25,915 nucleotides of DNA from Prevotella sp. UBA7764 (GCA_002481295.1 DLDU01000015.1:24288-50202), one strand, 5' to 3'. Positions 14,599 through 24,507 are shown, counted from the first letter of the stretch. Numbers and translations are program-made. The notes: generated by a model from the letters alone, not told the origin.

Positions 14599-15123
14599 AT
14601 GTGTAACGAGGTACCGACAACGACAGCAAGGATGGAAGCGCTCTTCAAGCGTTTCTACAAGCCGCTATATCTCTATGCGCTGACTTTTCTCTGCGACGAG
14701 GAGCAGGCCAAAGACATTACGGGCGGCGTCTTTCAGACCGTTTGGGAGATGCTGCGTGAGGGCAGTCTGGCCCCCGACGACCGGCAGGCTGTCGGATTTC
14801 TCTACACGACCGTACGCCACCGCTGCCTTGACAAGCTGCGACACGACAAGGCCATAGACCGCTACACACGCCTGCAAGTTGGCACGACGCCACTCGGCAC
14901 TGAGGAAGAAGTTATGGAGTTTGAGCAACGCATACAGCAGGTCAAAGAAGCCATAGAACAGTTGCCCGAGCCTGAGAAGTCCATCCTCAAGTGCACCTAT
15001 TTCAGAAAGATGACTTACCAGGAAACGGCAGAACTGCTCCACACTTCGGTGAACATGATTCACAAACGGATGAGCAAAGTGTTCAAGATGATGCGAAAAA
15101 TGTTAAAAGAAGAATACACATAG
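14599..15123 (+). CDS. ECF-type RNA polymerase sigma factor (sigma-70 family)
   Basis: 174 residues. Region 2 at about residues 12-80 (LFKRFYKPLYLYALTFLCDE, DITGGVFQTVWEML, DRQAVGFLYTTVRHRCLDKLR) and region 4 at about 115-170 (AIEQLPEPEKSILKCTYFRKM, then a helix-turn-helix TYQETAELLHTSVNMIHKRM). No region 3, as expected of ECF factors. It is of the Bacteroidota type encoded with FecR and SusC-like receptors, and the next two genes are exactly those. It should be held inactive by the FecR protein and direct transcription of the receptor operon when signalled. A start at 14632 (MEALFKR) is also possible. Confidence 0.93.
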   Translation: MCNEVPTTTARMEALFKRFYKPLYLYALTFLCDEEQAKDITGGVFQTVWEMLREGSLAPDDRQAVGFLYTTVRHRCLDKLRHDKAIDRYTRLQVGTTPLGTEEEVMEFEQRIQQVKEAIEQLPEPEKSILKCTYFRKMTYQETAELLHTSVNMIHKRMSKVFKMMRKMLKEEYT

Positions 15124-15171
15124 GCACCAACAGCACGTACTCGGAGTAATATTACCAAAATTGCACCATCT

Positions 15172-16347
15172 ATGACAACACGCAACAGCAATATTCCTTC
15201 CAAAGAAGCCCAAGGAACATCCCCGCAGGAAGGCACTATCCAAGATGCCCGTCTCACGTTTCTCGTTGAGCGCGCGCTCCTCGACGACACGCCGTCGCCC
15301 GATGTCGAGGTGGCATTTCAGACTTGTCGATGCCGGATAGAAGCGCAGGAAAAGTCGGTGAAAGCAGACGGAGAAGCACAGGAGACAACTCAAAAAATTA
15401 AAGAAGCAAGCGAGAACGCAACCGTCACTGCAAATCCTTCGCGATGGGCCGTGGTGGGTAAAGTGGCACTGGCCCTCGCTGCGTCCCTATTGCTATTTTT
15501 CACCCTCTTACCTAAGGGATGGTTACACAATGACAACCAGTCTTCACAAACCATCACTGCTAAGAAGATGACGACCATCGACGATGCCCACCAGCAAGGC
15601 GGCGTGTCGCTCATAGCTGGCGACAAAGTTCTCTCTAACGTCTCGGCCCGGGACCGAGGCATCACTGTTCTACCCGACAACATCATCAAGGTGGAACGCA
15701 GTGCACAGCGTGATGCAGAGACCTACACCCTGCATGTGGCCAAGGGCAAGACGGCACAGCTGATTCTGCCCGACGGCACTCATGTATGGCTCAGCGTGGA
15801 CAGTGAGATTGCCTTCAACAGCCACTTCGGCGAAGGCGCCCCACGACGTGTGACTCTCCGCGGCGAGGCATTCTTCGACGTTCACCACGACACCGCATCA
15901 CCCTTCACCGTTGATGCCGGCGACTGTCACACTACTGTCTACGGCACACGCTTCAACGTTCGCAACATTGAGGGTGACGCACCACAGGTGACACTCGTCA
16001 GCGGCAAGGTCGGCGTAAGCTATCACAGCAAGACCGTCATGCTCAGTCCGGGACATCAGGCCGTACTCGACAACGGAGACTTGATGACGCAGGAGGCCGA
16101 CATGGACGTGGCGCTGAGCTGGAAGGAAGGACACTTCTATTTTGACGGGCAGTCGCTGCGGGATATCGTCAGCGAGATAGGACGATGGTATGGTATGCCC
16201 GTGAGCTATATGTCGGACGCTGACATCAACACACGTCTGCATTTCAATGCCGAGCGCAGCTGGCCGGTATCACGCGTCATCGATGAGCTTAACAAGATTA
16301 GCCATACAAAGGTAGAGATTCACGACAACAGACTGAGAATAGACTGA
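15172..16347 (+). CDS. FecR-family anti-sigma factor
   Basis: 391 residues. The cytoplasmic N-terminal part (about 90 residues) should bind the sigma factor. One transmembrane helix follows at about residues 92-112 (WAVVGKVALALAASLLLFF). The periplasmic FecR domain covers about 182-285 (TLHVAKGKTAQLILPDGTHVWL, RRVTLRGEAFFDVHHD, TTVYGTRFNVRN, VTLVSGKVGV). A C-terminal DUF4974/STN-like domain covers about 320-390 (FYFDGQSLRDIVSEIGRWYG, then VSRVIDELNKISHTKVEI). FecR proteins contact the N-terminal STN domain of a TonB-dependent receptor and release or activate the sigma factor when ligand binds. It lies 48 nt after the sigma gene and 107 nt before the receptor gene. Confidence 0.93.
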   Translation: MTTRNSNIPSKEAQGTSPQEGTIQDARLTFLVERALLDDTPSPDVEVAFQTCRCRIEAQEKSVKADGEAQETTQKIKEASENATVTANPSRWAVVGKVALALAASLLLFFTLLPKGWLHNDNQSSQTITAKKMTTIDDAHQQGGVSLIAGDKVLSNVSARDRGITVLPDNIIKVERSAQRDAETYTLHVAKGKTAQLILPDGTHVWLSVDSEIAFNSHFGEGAPRRVTLRGEAFFDVHHDTASPFTVDAGDCHTTVYGTRFNVRNIEGDAPQVTLVSGKVGVSYHSKTVMLSPGHQAVLDNGDLMTQEADMDVALSWKEGHFYFDGQSLRDIVSEIGRWYGMPVSYMSDADINTRLHFNAERSWPVSRVIDELNKISHTKVEIHDNRLRID

Positions 16348-16454
16348 CCTCCATTTTAACATTTCTTTAAGGCACAAAACTCCGAGGCTTGACGTATCGT
16401 TTACAAGTAAGAGAGCTGAATAAACATTTAATAAGTCACAATACTTTATTACCG

Positions 16455-19400
16455 ATGAATCATGCAATGAGAAAAGCCGGGGACCGGCAGGGACGACAAA
16501 GATGCACACTGCTGTGCCTCATGCTGCTCTGCTGGTGCACCATAGCCCTGGCACAGGTGAGAAACCGTATCTCCGTATCGTTCAGCAACGAGAAAGCCAC
16601 CACAGCTCTAAAGAAGGTGGAAAAGCTTTCGGGGCTGAAGATACAGTACAACTATGATGATGTCAACTTCCGCGTCACGCTCAAGGCTGACAACCAGGCC
16701 CCCGTGGCCGTCGTCAACCGGCTTATCAGCGGGCACGGCCTCCACGCCGACCGCAAGGACGACTACATCGTCATCATGCGCACTGCCAACATTCCTCACG
16801 ACAAGAATATCGGTGACGGCAAGCACCTTGTGGGCATCGTCATGGACGAGAGCGGCGAGCCTATCATCGGTGCTGTCATCCGCGACCGCGCCAATGGTGT
16901 GGGCACGGTGACCGATGCCGACGGCAAGTTCTCCATCGACGCTAAGAGCAACCGCATTGTGCTCAACGTCAGCAGCATAGGCATGAAGGACAATCAGTGG
17001 CGGGGCAACCGCGACGACTACGCTGTGGTGGTGCTGGAAGACAACGCGCAGGAGCTCGACAATGTCGTCATCACAGGTTACCAGCAACTCGACCGCCGCA
17101 ACCTCACCAGTTCGGTCACCAGTGTGAAAATGAGTGATATAGACCGCCCCGGAATGAGCAGCCTTGACAAGATGCTGCAAGGACGCATCCCCGACCTCGT
17201 CGTCAGCAATGCCAGTGGTGAAATCAATGCTGTGCCGAAGATACGCATCCGCGGTACCAGCACTCTCATCGGCGACCGCGAGCCTCTTTGGGTCGTCGAC
17301 GGCATTATCGTCAGCAATCCCGTCAACCTCTCGGCCAGCGTACTCAACGATCCTGACTATGTCAACCGCATCGGTAACGCCATCTCAGGTATCAACCCTC
17401 AAGACATAGACCGTATCGACGTCCTCAAGGATGCCTCGGCAACAGCACTGTATGGTACTCGCGCTGCCAATGGCGTCATTGTCATCACCACAAAGAAGGG
17501 TCGTGAGGGCAAGCCCATCATCTCCTACAACTATACAGGTACCTACCGTCGTCGTCCACGATATTCCGACCGGAAGATAGATCTCATGGACTCCAAAGAG
17601 CGCACTGCCGTTTCCCGCGATATGGTCGGCATGCACTATAAGTATCCTTCCTCCATGGTCCTCGTGGGCTATGAGGATGCTATCGACAAATACTACAGCG
17701 GACAGTATTCTTGGCAGCAGTTCCAGGATGCCGTCAACGCCGATGAGACACGCAATACCGACTGGTTCAAACTTCTCTGCCGTGACGCCGTCTCCTCTGA
17801 CCACAGCGTCAACATCTCCGGCGGATCCGACAAGTTCCGATACTACGCCTCCGTGGGCTACACCGACGACGAGGATGTCATCAAGGACAACTACAACAAC
17901 AGGATCACCTCTGCCACCAACCTCGACTTCAACCTCAGTCAGAAGTTTGCGCTCTCGCTGCAGCTCAGCAGCTACCACAGCAGAAAACGCTATGACAAAG
18001 TCAATGCCATCGACTACGCCTATAACACCAGCCGTGTCATACCGGCCTACAACGACGACGGCACCTACTACTATTATAAAGGCACAGCAACACAGGGCGC
18101 CTACAACTACAACATCCTCAACGAGCTTGACAACAGCTACAACAAGCAGAAGGACAACGGCTTCAAGTCGACCTTCAATCTCAAATACACAGCCTGCGAC
18201 TGGCTCTACTTCAATGCCATCGCCTCCTTCTCTACCGCCAACACCACACAAGAGGGATGGTATGGTGAGAAGAGCTACTATGCTGCCAATGAGCGGCAGA
18301 GTGAATATGGTGTCACTCCAGACCAGCCGTCGATGAGCAAGATGCCCTTTGGTGGTGAGCTGTCGGAGAACAACACCGACATGACGGCTTGGACCATGCG
18401 TCTGCAAGGCAACATGAATAAATATTTCGGTGCCAACCTCCAGCACAACATCAACCTCGCTGTCGGTGTCGAAGCCAGCAGCACGCATTACACTGGCAAC
18501 AGCTACACCCAGCGCGGCTATTACAGCGATAGAGGAAAGAAGTTTGTCACGTCCATACCCAACACCTATACCTCGTATCTCACCTGGCTGAGCACCAACA
18601 TGCCTACCATCGTCGACACACGCACCAACCTGCTGTCGGCTTACGGTACCCTGTCTTACAGCTACAAGACGCTCTTCACCCTCAACGCCAACACACGATA
18701 CGACGGTAGTAACAAGTTCGGCGACAGATCCAACGAGAAGATTCTTCCCGTATGGTCTGTCTCCGGCCTCGCCAACGTTCTCGACATCACCAACTGGCAT
18801 CCTAAATGGATTGACAACCTTACCTGGAAGATCTCCTACGGTGGTCAGGGCAACATGCTCGACGGTCAGACACCTGTACTCACCATCACCAAAGGTGCGC
18901 TCGATACTCACTACAACGAGATGACATCGACTGTGGCAAACTTTGCCAATCCGGACCTGAAATGGGAGAAGACCCACTCCTTCAACACCGGACTGGAGAT
19001 GGCGTTCCTGCACAACCGCCTCATGATGGAGATAGAATACTACCACAAGATGACTGTCGATGCCTTTATGAACAAGACCATCAGCGATGTCAACGGTTTT
19101 ACCTCCTATGTCGTGAACTCGGGAAAGATTCTCAACAAAGGCTACAGCTTCTCTATCACCGCTACTCCCGTGCAGACGAAGAACTGGAACTGGCTGCTCT
19201 CTGCCTCCCTCTCCAAAATCATCAACCGCATGGAGACAACACCTGGTGGCGACACGTATAAAATCAGCGACTACCTCGACGGCACAGCACTCGTCAACGG
19301 CCAAGCCATCGGCACCTTCTACTCCTATCGCTTCATAGGCCTCAATCCTCTCAACGGCGGTCCGCTCTTCGACGACTGGCAGGACAGGGCAAACGAGCTC

Positions 19401-20042
19401 GTGGGACTCGACAACTACGAAACGGCAATGCGTGTCCTCTCGCTCTCTGGCAGGAGAGACCCCGATATCACGGGAAGCTTCTCCTCATCACTGACCTATA
19501 AGAACTGGCGCCTCGGCATCTTCCTCGACTATGCTGCAGGCAACAAGATACGGCTCTTCAAACTCTACGGACAGAACGGCGGCAACAGCGACCCCGGACA
19601 AATCTATCCACAGTACAACCTCAACCGCGCCGTCCTCAACAGATGGAAGAAGCCCGGTGATGAGCAGTACACCAATATCCCCGCCATCATGTCTTCAGAT
19701 GCACCCGGATACTACCAATACAGCCAGCATTGGTCCAATGGCAGCAACTACCAGGGTGTGGCCATCGCCAACGACGCCTGGACGATGTACGACTACAGTG
19801 ATCTCCGCGTCGTCAGTGCCGACTACCTGCGCATCGCCAGCATCAGCCTCACCTATGAGCTTCCCGCCAACGCACTGAGGCAGCTCCACCTTGAGCGACT
19901 TGCCATGACTCTCACCGGCAACAACCTCTACACCTTCTGCAACAGCAAGCTCAAAGGACAGACACCCACACAGTCCGGCTTTGCCGAGGTGCAGCTCTCC
20001 GACACGCCCTATTTCACCCTCGGTGTCAATATTCAATTCTAA
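16455..20042 (+). CDS. SusC/RagA-like TonB-dependent receptor with N-terminal STN signalling domain
   Basis: 1195 residues from ATG 16455; an upstream start (16389) or 16467 is possible, but 16455 gives the best signal peptide (TLLCLMLLCWCTIALAQ). Domain order: STN about residues 39-108 (ISVSFSNEKATTALKKVEKL, then IVIM), carboxypeptidase-D-like beta domain about 124-200 (LVGIVMDESGEPIIGAVI, GTVTDADGKFSI), plug from about 205 (DNVVITGYQQLDRRNLTSSV, SLDKMLQGRIPDL, IRIRGTSTLIG, WVVDGIIV, DVLKDASATALYGTRAANGV), then the 22-strand barrel to a terminal Phe (TLGVNIQF). It imports a ligand through the outer membrane using TonB energy, together with the SusD-like partner encoded next. The STN domain marks it as a transducer for the adjacent FecR/sigma pair. 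Substrate unknown: no glycan-degrading enzyme lies nearby. Confidence 0.95.
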   Translation: MNHAMRKAGDRQGRQRCTLLCLMLLCWCTIALAQVRNRISVSFSNEKATTALKKVEKLSGLKIQYNYDDVNFRVTLKADNQAPVAVVNRLISGHGLHADRKDDYIVIMRTANIPHDKNIGDGKHLVGIVMDESGEPIIGAVIRDRANGVGTVTDADGKFSIDAKSNRIVLNVSSIGMKDNQWRGNRDDYAVVVLEDNAQELDNVVITGYQQLDRRNLTSSVTSVKMSDIDRPGMSSLDKMLQGRIPDLVVSNASGEINAVPKIRIRGTSTLIGDREPLWVVDGIIVSNPVNLSASVLNDPDYVNRIGNAISGINPQDIDRIDVLKDASATALYGTRAANGVIVITTKKGREGKPIISYNYTGTYRRRPRYSDRKIDLMDSKERTAVSRDMVGMHYKYPSSMVLVGYEDAIDKYYSGQYSWQQFQDAVNADETRNTDWFKLLCRDAVSSDHSVNISGGSDKFRYYASVGYTDDEDVIKDNYNNRITSATNLDFNLSQKFALSLQLSSYHSRKRYDKVNAIDYAYNTSRVIPAYNDDGTYYYYKGTATQGAYNYNILNELDNSYNKQKDNGFKSTFNLKYTACDWLYFNAIASFSTANTTQEGWYGEKSYYAANERQSEYGVTPDQPSMSKMPFGGELSENNTDMTAWTMRLQGNMNKYFGANLQHNINLAVGVEASSTHYTGNSYTQRGYYSDRGKKFVTSIPNTYTSYLTWLSTNMPTIVDTRTNLLSAYGTLSYSYKTLFTLNANTRYDGSNKFGDRSNEKILPVWSVSGLANVLDITNWHPKWIDNLTWKISYGGQGNMLDGQTPVLTITKGALDTHYNEMTSTVANFANPDLKWEKTHSFNTGLEMAFLHNRLMMEIEYYHKMTVDAFMNKTISDVNGFTSYVVNSGKILNKGYSFSITATPVQTKNWNWLLSASLSKIINRMETTPGGDTYKISDYLDGTALVNGQAIGTFYSYRFIGLNPLNGGPLFDDWQDRANELVGLDNYETAMRVLSLSGRRDPDITGSFSSSLTYKNWRLGIFLDYAAGNKIRLFKLYGQNGGNSDPGQIYPQYNLNRAVLNRWKKPGDEQYTNIPAIMSSDAPGYYQYSQHWSNGSNYQGVAIANDAWTMYDYSDLRVVSADYLRIASISLTYELPANALRQLHLERLAMTLTGNNLYTFCNSKLKGQTPTQSGFAEVQLSDTPYFTLGVNIQF

Positions 20043-20054
20043 TGCTTATCCATC

Positions 20055-21653
20055 ATGATACACGCAATATATAAATATATGTGCGCCGCTGCCCTGCTCC
20101 TCTCCGTTACCGGCTGTGGCGACTTCCTCAAAGAGTACAGTCAGGATACCGACTATGTCGACAGCTGGGAGGACCTCAACGAGCTTCTCATCGGCAATTG
20201 CTACCTGCCACAATATCAGTCCAGCACCCTTGGACAAGCCAATGACGACAATCAGTTCTTCCTCCACTTCCTCGGTGACGAGCTCGATGAGAACCTCTCC
20301 ACCAACGACGACAACTTAATGGAGTATGACGGCAAGGAACGTGTCTTCGGCTATTTCACCTGGCAGGCTCGTTCCGGACAGAACGACAGCTACACCGGCT
20401 ATAATACCGAGAACGGAAACTGGACGCAGATGTACAAACTCATCAACGTGGCCAACAACATCATCTACAGTGTCACCAAACTCAAGCAGAACGATAACGC
20501 CGCTCAGCTGGGCAAGATAAAAGTCGACGGTGAAGCTCACTTCCTGCGTGCCTACTATTATTTCTTCCTTGCCAACCTCTACGGCAAGGCCTACGACCCT
20601 GCCACGGCATCCTCCGACCTCGCCGTGCCGATCAAGACCTCGGAGAACGTTGAGGACAAGTCGTTCCAGCGCAATACCGTACAGGAAGTCTATGACCTCA
20701 TACTCTCCGACCTCGACATCGCCGACAAGGAGCTCACTGCCTATGGTGCCCAACCCAGCAAGTACCGTTCCGACTCCGTCGCCGTCCACTTCCTCAAAAG
20801 CCGCGTCTATCTCTATATGCAGAACTGGGAGATGGCGGCGCGCTATGCTCAGAAGGTCATCAACGAGCATCCTACCCTGCAGAACCTCAACGCGCTCAAC
20901 CAGAAAGCCGGCATCCTCAACGCCGCCTCTCCTGAGCTCATCTTCTCCATGGGAGGAAACGCCATGCCCTGCTACACGATGAACTATATCAAGAGCTTCA
21001 CCATCACCGACAAGATCTACGGGCTCTACAGTGACGATGACCTGCGCAAGTCAAAGTACATCTGGACCAACGGCGACTTCCACGGTTATGCCAAGACACC
21101 CATCATAGCCACGAATCTCACCCAGGAGCCCACAGACCCACAATATTATTTCTATGCCTACTACTCGCCCACCTCGTTCAACCATGTCGACATCTCTGAC
21201 AAGTTCTGCTTCCGTTCTGCCGAAGCATACCTCATCAAGGCCGAGGCCGAGGCATATATGGGTCATGAGGATGCTGCCCGCCAGGCCCTCAACACCCTCC
21301 GGGCTCAGCGCTATGCGCCAGGCACCGACTATGCCGTCACGGCTACCGGTGACGACCTCATCAAGACGATACGCAACGAGCGGGAGCGGGAGCTCTGCCT
21401 CGAAGGACAGCGATGGTTCGACCTCCGCCGCTACCGCGTCTGCCAGGTGCTGCCGCAGAAAGAGACTATCACGCACCATTATTATTACTACGAGAGCCGC
21501 AGCTCCTCCAGGCGCACAGCCCTCCACACTTTCATCCTCCAGCCCGACGACTGGGGTTGGGTGCTGCCTATCCCGCAGGAAGTCCTCGACGCCAACAACG
21601 GCATGAAGAACAATGAGCGCGGCACGAGGACATACTCCTCAACAGCACTGTAA
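20055..21653 (+). CDS. SusD/RagB-like outer-membrane lipoprotein
   Basis: 532 residues. Lipobox SVTGC with the lipid-anchored Cys at residue 21 (MIHAIYKYMCAAALLLSVTGC). Typical parts: N-terminal DFLKEYSQDTDYVDSWEDLNELL, helical repeats with VDGEAHFLRAYYYFFLANLYG and AVPIKTSENVEDKSFQRNTVQEVYDLILSDL, CFRSAEAYLIKAEAEA, IRNERERELCLEGQRWFDLRRY and the end PIPQEVLDANNGMKNNE. SusD-like proteins form a lid on the SusC barrel at the cell surface and capture the ligand. It begins 12 nt after the receptor stop codon, so the two are co-expressed. Confidence 0.95.
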   Translation: MIHAIYKYMCAAALLLSVTGCGDFLKEYSQDTDYVDSWEDLNELLIGNCYLPQYQSSTLGQANDDNQFFLHFLGDELDENLSTNDDNLMEYDGKERVFGYFTWQARSGQNDSYTGYNTENGNWTQMYKLINVANNIIYSVTKLKQNDNAAQLGKIKVDGEAHFLRAYYYFFLANLYGKAYDPATASSDLAVPIKTSENVEDKSFQRNTVQEVYDLILSDLDIADKELTAYGAQPSKYRSDSVAVHFLKSRVYLYMQNWEMAARYAQKVINEHPTLQNLNALNQKAGILNAASPELIFSMGGNAMPCYTMNYIKSFTITDKIYGLYSDDDLRKSKYIWTNGDFHGYAKTPIIATNLTQEPTDPQYYFYAYYSPTSFNHVDISDKFCFRSAEAYLIKAEAEAYMGHEDAARQALNTLRAQRYAPGTDYAVTATGDDLIKTIRNERERELCLEGQRWFDLRRYRVCQVLPQKETITHHYYYYESRSSSRRTALHTFILQPDDWGWVLPIPQEVLDANNGMKNNERGTRTYSSTAL

Positions 21654-21684
21654 CAATCACCTCTATTCACAACACACAGTAATC

Positions 21685-22605
21685 ATGAGACATTACTTCA
21701 TTTATATACTCGCCCTCACAGCCTGCCTGACTATCGCAGGCTGCTCGGACGACGACGAGCTCACACCGTCCTACGCTGACCAAAACCGATTCTTAGCCAC
21801 CGACAGCGCTACCAACCCTGTGTCGGCCATGCGCAACGAGTTTTATCGGGAGACGGGCTCCTACCTCCTCTTCAACGATACCCTCCGCCATGAGGCCATA
21901 GGCACCGACGCCGAGGGCAACACCCTCTATGCCAACGAGCTCCTCGACGTGTCCTATGTCATGGCGTCCAACGCACAGCGGACGGCATTCAAATACCAAT
22001 ATCTCACACAGATAAGTGATATGAAGGACGGCATCAGCTTCCTTGAGGACTATATCCTGCCACATCTCGGTCCCAAGCTGCGGCCTTTCTCCTGGCTCCT
22101 CGTCAGCCATATCACACGCTATACCGTAACGGATGGTGTCTACACCCATGATGCCGAGCCACAGTGTGCTGTAGGCAACAGGACTACGGCACTGGCCCTC
22201 GACGTCCTCGATGGTGCCGACAAAGAAAAAAAGAAAAGTACAGCGGAAAGTATCCTCGTAGACCTGCTTAGCAACAAAGTGGCGCAACAGCCAGCTAAGG
22301 CCCTCAACGCCTTCACACAGTATTCGGCTGCGTATTATGGTCACAACGTGGCAGACCCACACTATGACGACGAAGGTAACATGAAGGATATGAACAACGC
22401 CGGATTCATCGACGGCGCCTACTCCTGGGGACACCTCTTCTGGGGACAATATCCTGCCCAGAACGACGACATTGCGTCCTACGTCAACCTTGCACTCACA
22501 CAGACGGAGCAGGAGGTGAGCACACAGTATGCCGACTACCCCACTATCATCACCAAGTACCAAGCCATGAGACAACTGCTCACGGACCTCGGCTATGTAT
22601 ACTAA
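21685..22605 (+). CDS. Lipoprotein resembling SusD-associated zinc-binding metallopeptidases, without HExxH
   Basis: 306 residues from ATG 21685; the earlier in-frame start at 21613 overlaps the SusD gene and spoils the signal. Lipobox IAGC (Cys near residue 20), followed by acidic residues (SDDDEL) that in Bacteroidota favour surface export. The layout matches the putative zinc-binding metallopeptidase family often found beside SusC/SusD genes: an early YLLFNDTL region, FLEDYILPHLGPKLRPFSWLLV, and a C-terminal GFIDGAYSWG, NDDIASYVNLALTQTEQEV and IITKYQAMRQLLTD. The central position where these proteins carry HExxH reads KALNAFTQYSAAYYGH, and no HExxH occurs anywhere. It is probably not an active protease and may be a binding protein. 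The family link is my judgement from pattern only. Confidence 0.7.
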   Translation: MRHYFIYILALTACLTIAGCSDDDELTPSYADQNRFLATDSATNPVSAMRNEFYRETGSYLLFNDTLRHEAIGTDAEGNTLYANELLDVSYVMASNAQRTAFKYQYLTQISDMKDGISFLEDYILPHLGPKLRPFSWLLVSHITRYTVTDGVYTHDAEPQCAVGNRTTALALDVLDGADKEKKKSTAESILVDLLSNKVAQQPAKALNAFTQYSAAYYGHNVADPHYDDEGNMKDMNNAGFIDGAYSWGHLFWGQYPAQNDDIASYVNLALTQTEQEVSTQYADYPTIITKYQAMRQLLTDLGYVY

Positions 22606-22633
22606 GAAAACACCAACAAAAAGACAGAAGACA

Positions 22634-23353
22634 ATGAACAGAAAACATATTCTTTCGCTCCTTGCCGCAACCCTGCTGACAGCTACGGTGTCCCTGCTGA
22701 CGGCCTGCGGGAGCGACGATGATGACACGACGGTGCCCCACATCACCCCTGAAACCGCCGGAGAGTTTACTGATACACGCGACGGCAACGTCTACCACTA
22801 TGTCACCTACGGCGGCCTCGACTGGACTGTGGAGAATGCACGCTATAACACAGGCAACGATGACACCAGATCCTTCTATCTCTCCAACGATGCCATCGGC
22901 GACGATGAGGGCACGGCGGCACAGCAGACCGTCAGCACCTATGGATATCTCTACTCCTGGCAAGGGGCCCAGGAGGCAGTTCCCAATGGATGGCGGCTGC
23001 CTACCGACGACGACTGGAAGAAACTGGAGATGGCACTCGGCATGACACAGCAGCAAGCCGACGCCGACGGATGGAGAGGAACCGTACAGGGCACATTGAT
23101 GCACCAAAAAGATGGTACCGGCCTCGACATGCGCTATGGCGGATTCATGGACGGACAGTCTACTTCCTTTGCCTCGAAATATTACTTTCTCCAAGCCATG
23201 GGATACTACTGGACAGCGACACCTGGTGACGACCTGAAGAGCACGGCCTACATCCGCAAACTGATGTACAACCGGCAGGATGTCTATCGCCACACGGCTT
23301 CAGTGAAAGACATGATGAGCGTACGTTTCGTCCGTGACACACAAGGAAAATAA
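22634..23353 (+). CDS. FISUMP-domain lipoprotein (Fibrobacter major paralogous domain)
   Basis: 239 residues from ATG 22634, which begins a clear lipoprotein signal (lipobox LLTAC, Cys near residue 23), followed by SDDDD, consistent with surface export. The rest is one FISUMP domain: DGNVYHYVTYGGLDWTVENA, YGYLYSWQGAQEAVPNGWRL, PTDDDWKKLEMALGM, YFLQAMGYYWTATPGDD and a final VRFVRD. FISUMP domains are surface modules in Bacteroidota and Fibrobacter with no firm function, probably involved in binding. It lies 28 nt after the previous gene in the receptor operon, so a role as an extra surface ligand-binding component is the natural inference. Confidence 0.87.
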   Translation: MNRKHILSLLAATLLTATVSLLTACGSDDDDTTVPHITPETAGEFTDTRDGNVYHYVTYGGLDWTVENARYNTGNDDTRSFYLSNDAIGDDEGTAAQQTVSTYGYLYSWQGAQEAVPNGWRLPTDDDWKKLEMALGMTQQQADADGWRGTVQGTLMHQKDGTGLDMRYGGFMDGQSTSFASKYYFLQAMGYYWTATPGDDLKSTAYIRKLMYNRQDVYRHTASVKDMMSVRFVRDTQGK

Positions 23354-23362
23354 GATACTACT

Positions 23363-24499
23363 ATGACAACAAACAACTTCTATGCTATGAGAGGAGAACG
23401 GCTGCTCATAGCCACAACAAAAAAGATAGCAACAGCCATGCACAGGCTGTTGCTCCTTGTCCTATTGGTCCTCACCGGTAGCTATACTGCTTGGGCGCAG
23501 CATGATGGATTCCGCCTTCATGGCTGTCTGCCCCTTCCCGACGGGACCGCCGTGGGACTTCTCGTCAACACGGACACGGCACAATCAGTAGAGTGCTGCT
23601 CTGGCGTGCTCCGCAACCATACCTTCTCATTTACAGGAAAGATAGACAGGCCACGCGCGGCTACCTTCATCACCAACAACCTCAATATCGTGGCAAAGAA
23701 CCACTGGCCTGATGACTCCATCCATTGGAACTATATCAATCTCTATCTCACCAATGACGACATTCTCATCACCCCGGAGCTGAAGGTGAAGGGCGGGCAG
23801 GTTCAGGACGACTACAACGACCTTCTCGCCATGGATGACACCGGTGGCGCAGTGGTGTCACCAGATCTCTTCTTCCGCTTCATTGACGGTCATCCCCACT
23901 CGCCCGTCGCCGTAGACCTCGCTCGCCGGCTCATGGAACGCGCCTATAACCTCACAGCGGCACAAGTGGAACATCTCGACACCACCATCACTTCCGTCCC
24001 CGAGGACACGACAGGCCTGCGGTTGATGCGACAACAGATCGCTCAAGCCCGTAAGATGGTGAAAGGTGCTACCCTCCAGGACCTCGACCTCGTCACGACA
24101 AAAGGGATGCCGACATCTCTCTCCAAAATCGTTGCCGAAGCGCAACAGTCAAAACCGGGCTACGTCCTCATCGACTTCTGGGCCAGCTGGTGTGGTATAT
24201 GCCTCGCCGCCATGCCCGACATCAAAACGCTCGCAGAGAAATACAGTCAGGACCTCACTGTACTGGGCGTGTCTATAGATATAAAAGAACAGGCATGGCT
24301 CAGAAGTATACAAAAGCACCATGAGCCCTGGGCACAATACAGAACATCGCCACAAGGATATAAAGACCTCTTCACCAAATATCAGGTTGGCAACGGCGTA
24401 CCCTACTATCTGCTCATCAGACCCGATGGCAAGGTGCTGGCTGCTATGTCAGGACCCAAAGAGGTCAGAGAGACGCTTGACAATCTATTGAACAAATAA
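23363..24499 (+). CDS. TlpA/ResA-like periplasmic thioredoxin (first of two)
   Basis: 378 residues from ATG 23363. The ATG at 23438 begins a more compact signal peptide (MHRLLLLVLLVLTGSYTAWA) and may be the true start. The N-terminal 200 residues form a DUF4369-like beta domain (FRLHGCLPLPDGTAVGLLV, NHTFSFTGKI). The C-terminal 130 residues form a thioredoxin fold with YVLIDFWASWCGIC (C277/C280), LGVSIDIKEQAW and the cis-proline loop GVPYYLLI. CGIC in place of CGPC may shift the redox potential. Such proteins reduce disulfides in the periplasm, usually with electrons from a membrane reductase. It starts 9 nt after the FISUMP gene, in the receptor operon. Confidence 0.9.
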   Translation: MTTNNFYAMRGERLLIATTKKIATAMHRLLLLVLLVLTGSYTAWAQHDGFRLHGCLPLPDGTAVGLLVNTDTAQSVECCSGVLRNHTFSFTGKIDRPRAATFITNNLNIVAKNHWPDDSIHWNYINLYLTNDDILITPELKVKGGQVQDDYNDLLAMDDTGGAVVSPDLFFRFIDGHPHSPVAVDLARRLMERAYNLTAAQVEHLDTTITSVPEDTTGLRLMRQQIAQARKMVKGATLQDLDLVTTKGMPTSLSKIVAEAQQSKPGYVLIDFWASWCGICLAAMPDIKTLAEKYSQDLTVLGVSIDIKEQAWLRSIQKHHEPWAQYRTSPQGYKDLFTKYQVGNGVPYYLLIRPDGKVLAAMSGPKEVRETLDNLLNK

Positions 24500-24507
24500 A
24501 TACATCC

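Noticed and set aside
14313..14648. N-terminal extension of the methyltransferase-like gene
   Set aside because: It would overlap the start of the divergent sigma factor gene and cover its promoter; the family match begins only after 14312.
17385..19304. A 639-codon open frame antisense to the SusC-like gene
   Set aside because: It lies wholly inside a clear TonB-receptor gene. Its product is low-complexity Val/Gly/Ala/Arg without domains, as expected from reading the complement of GC-rich codons.
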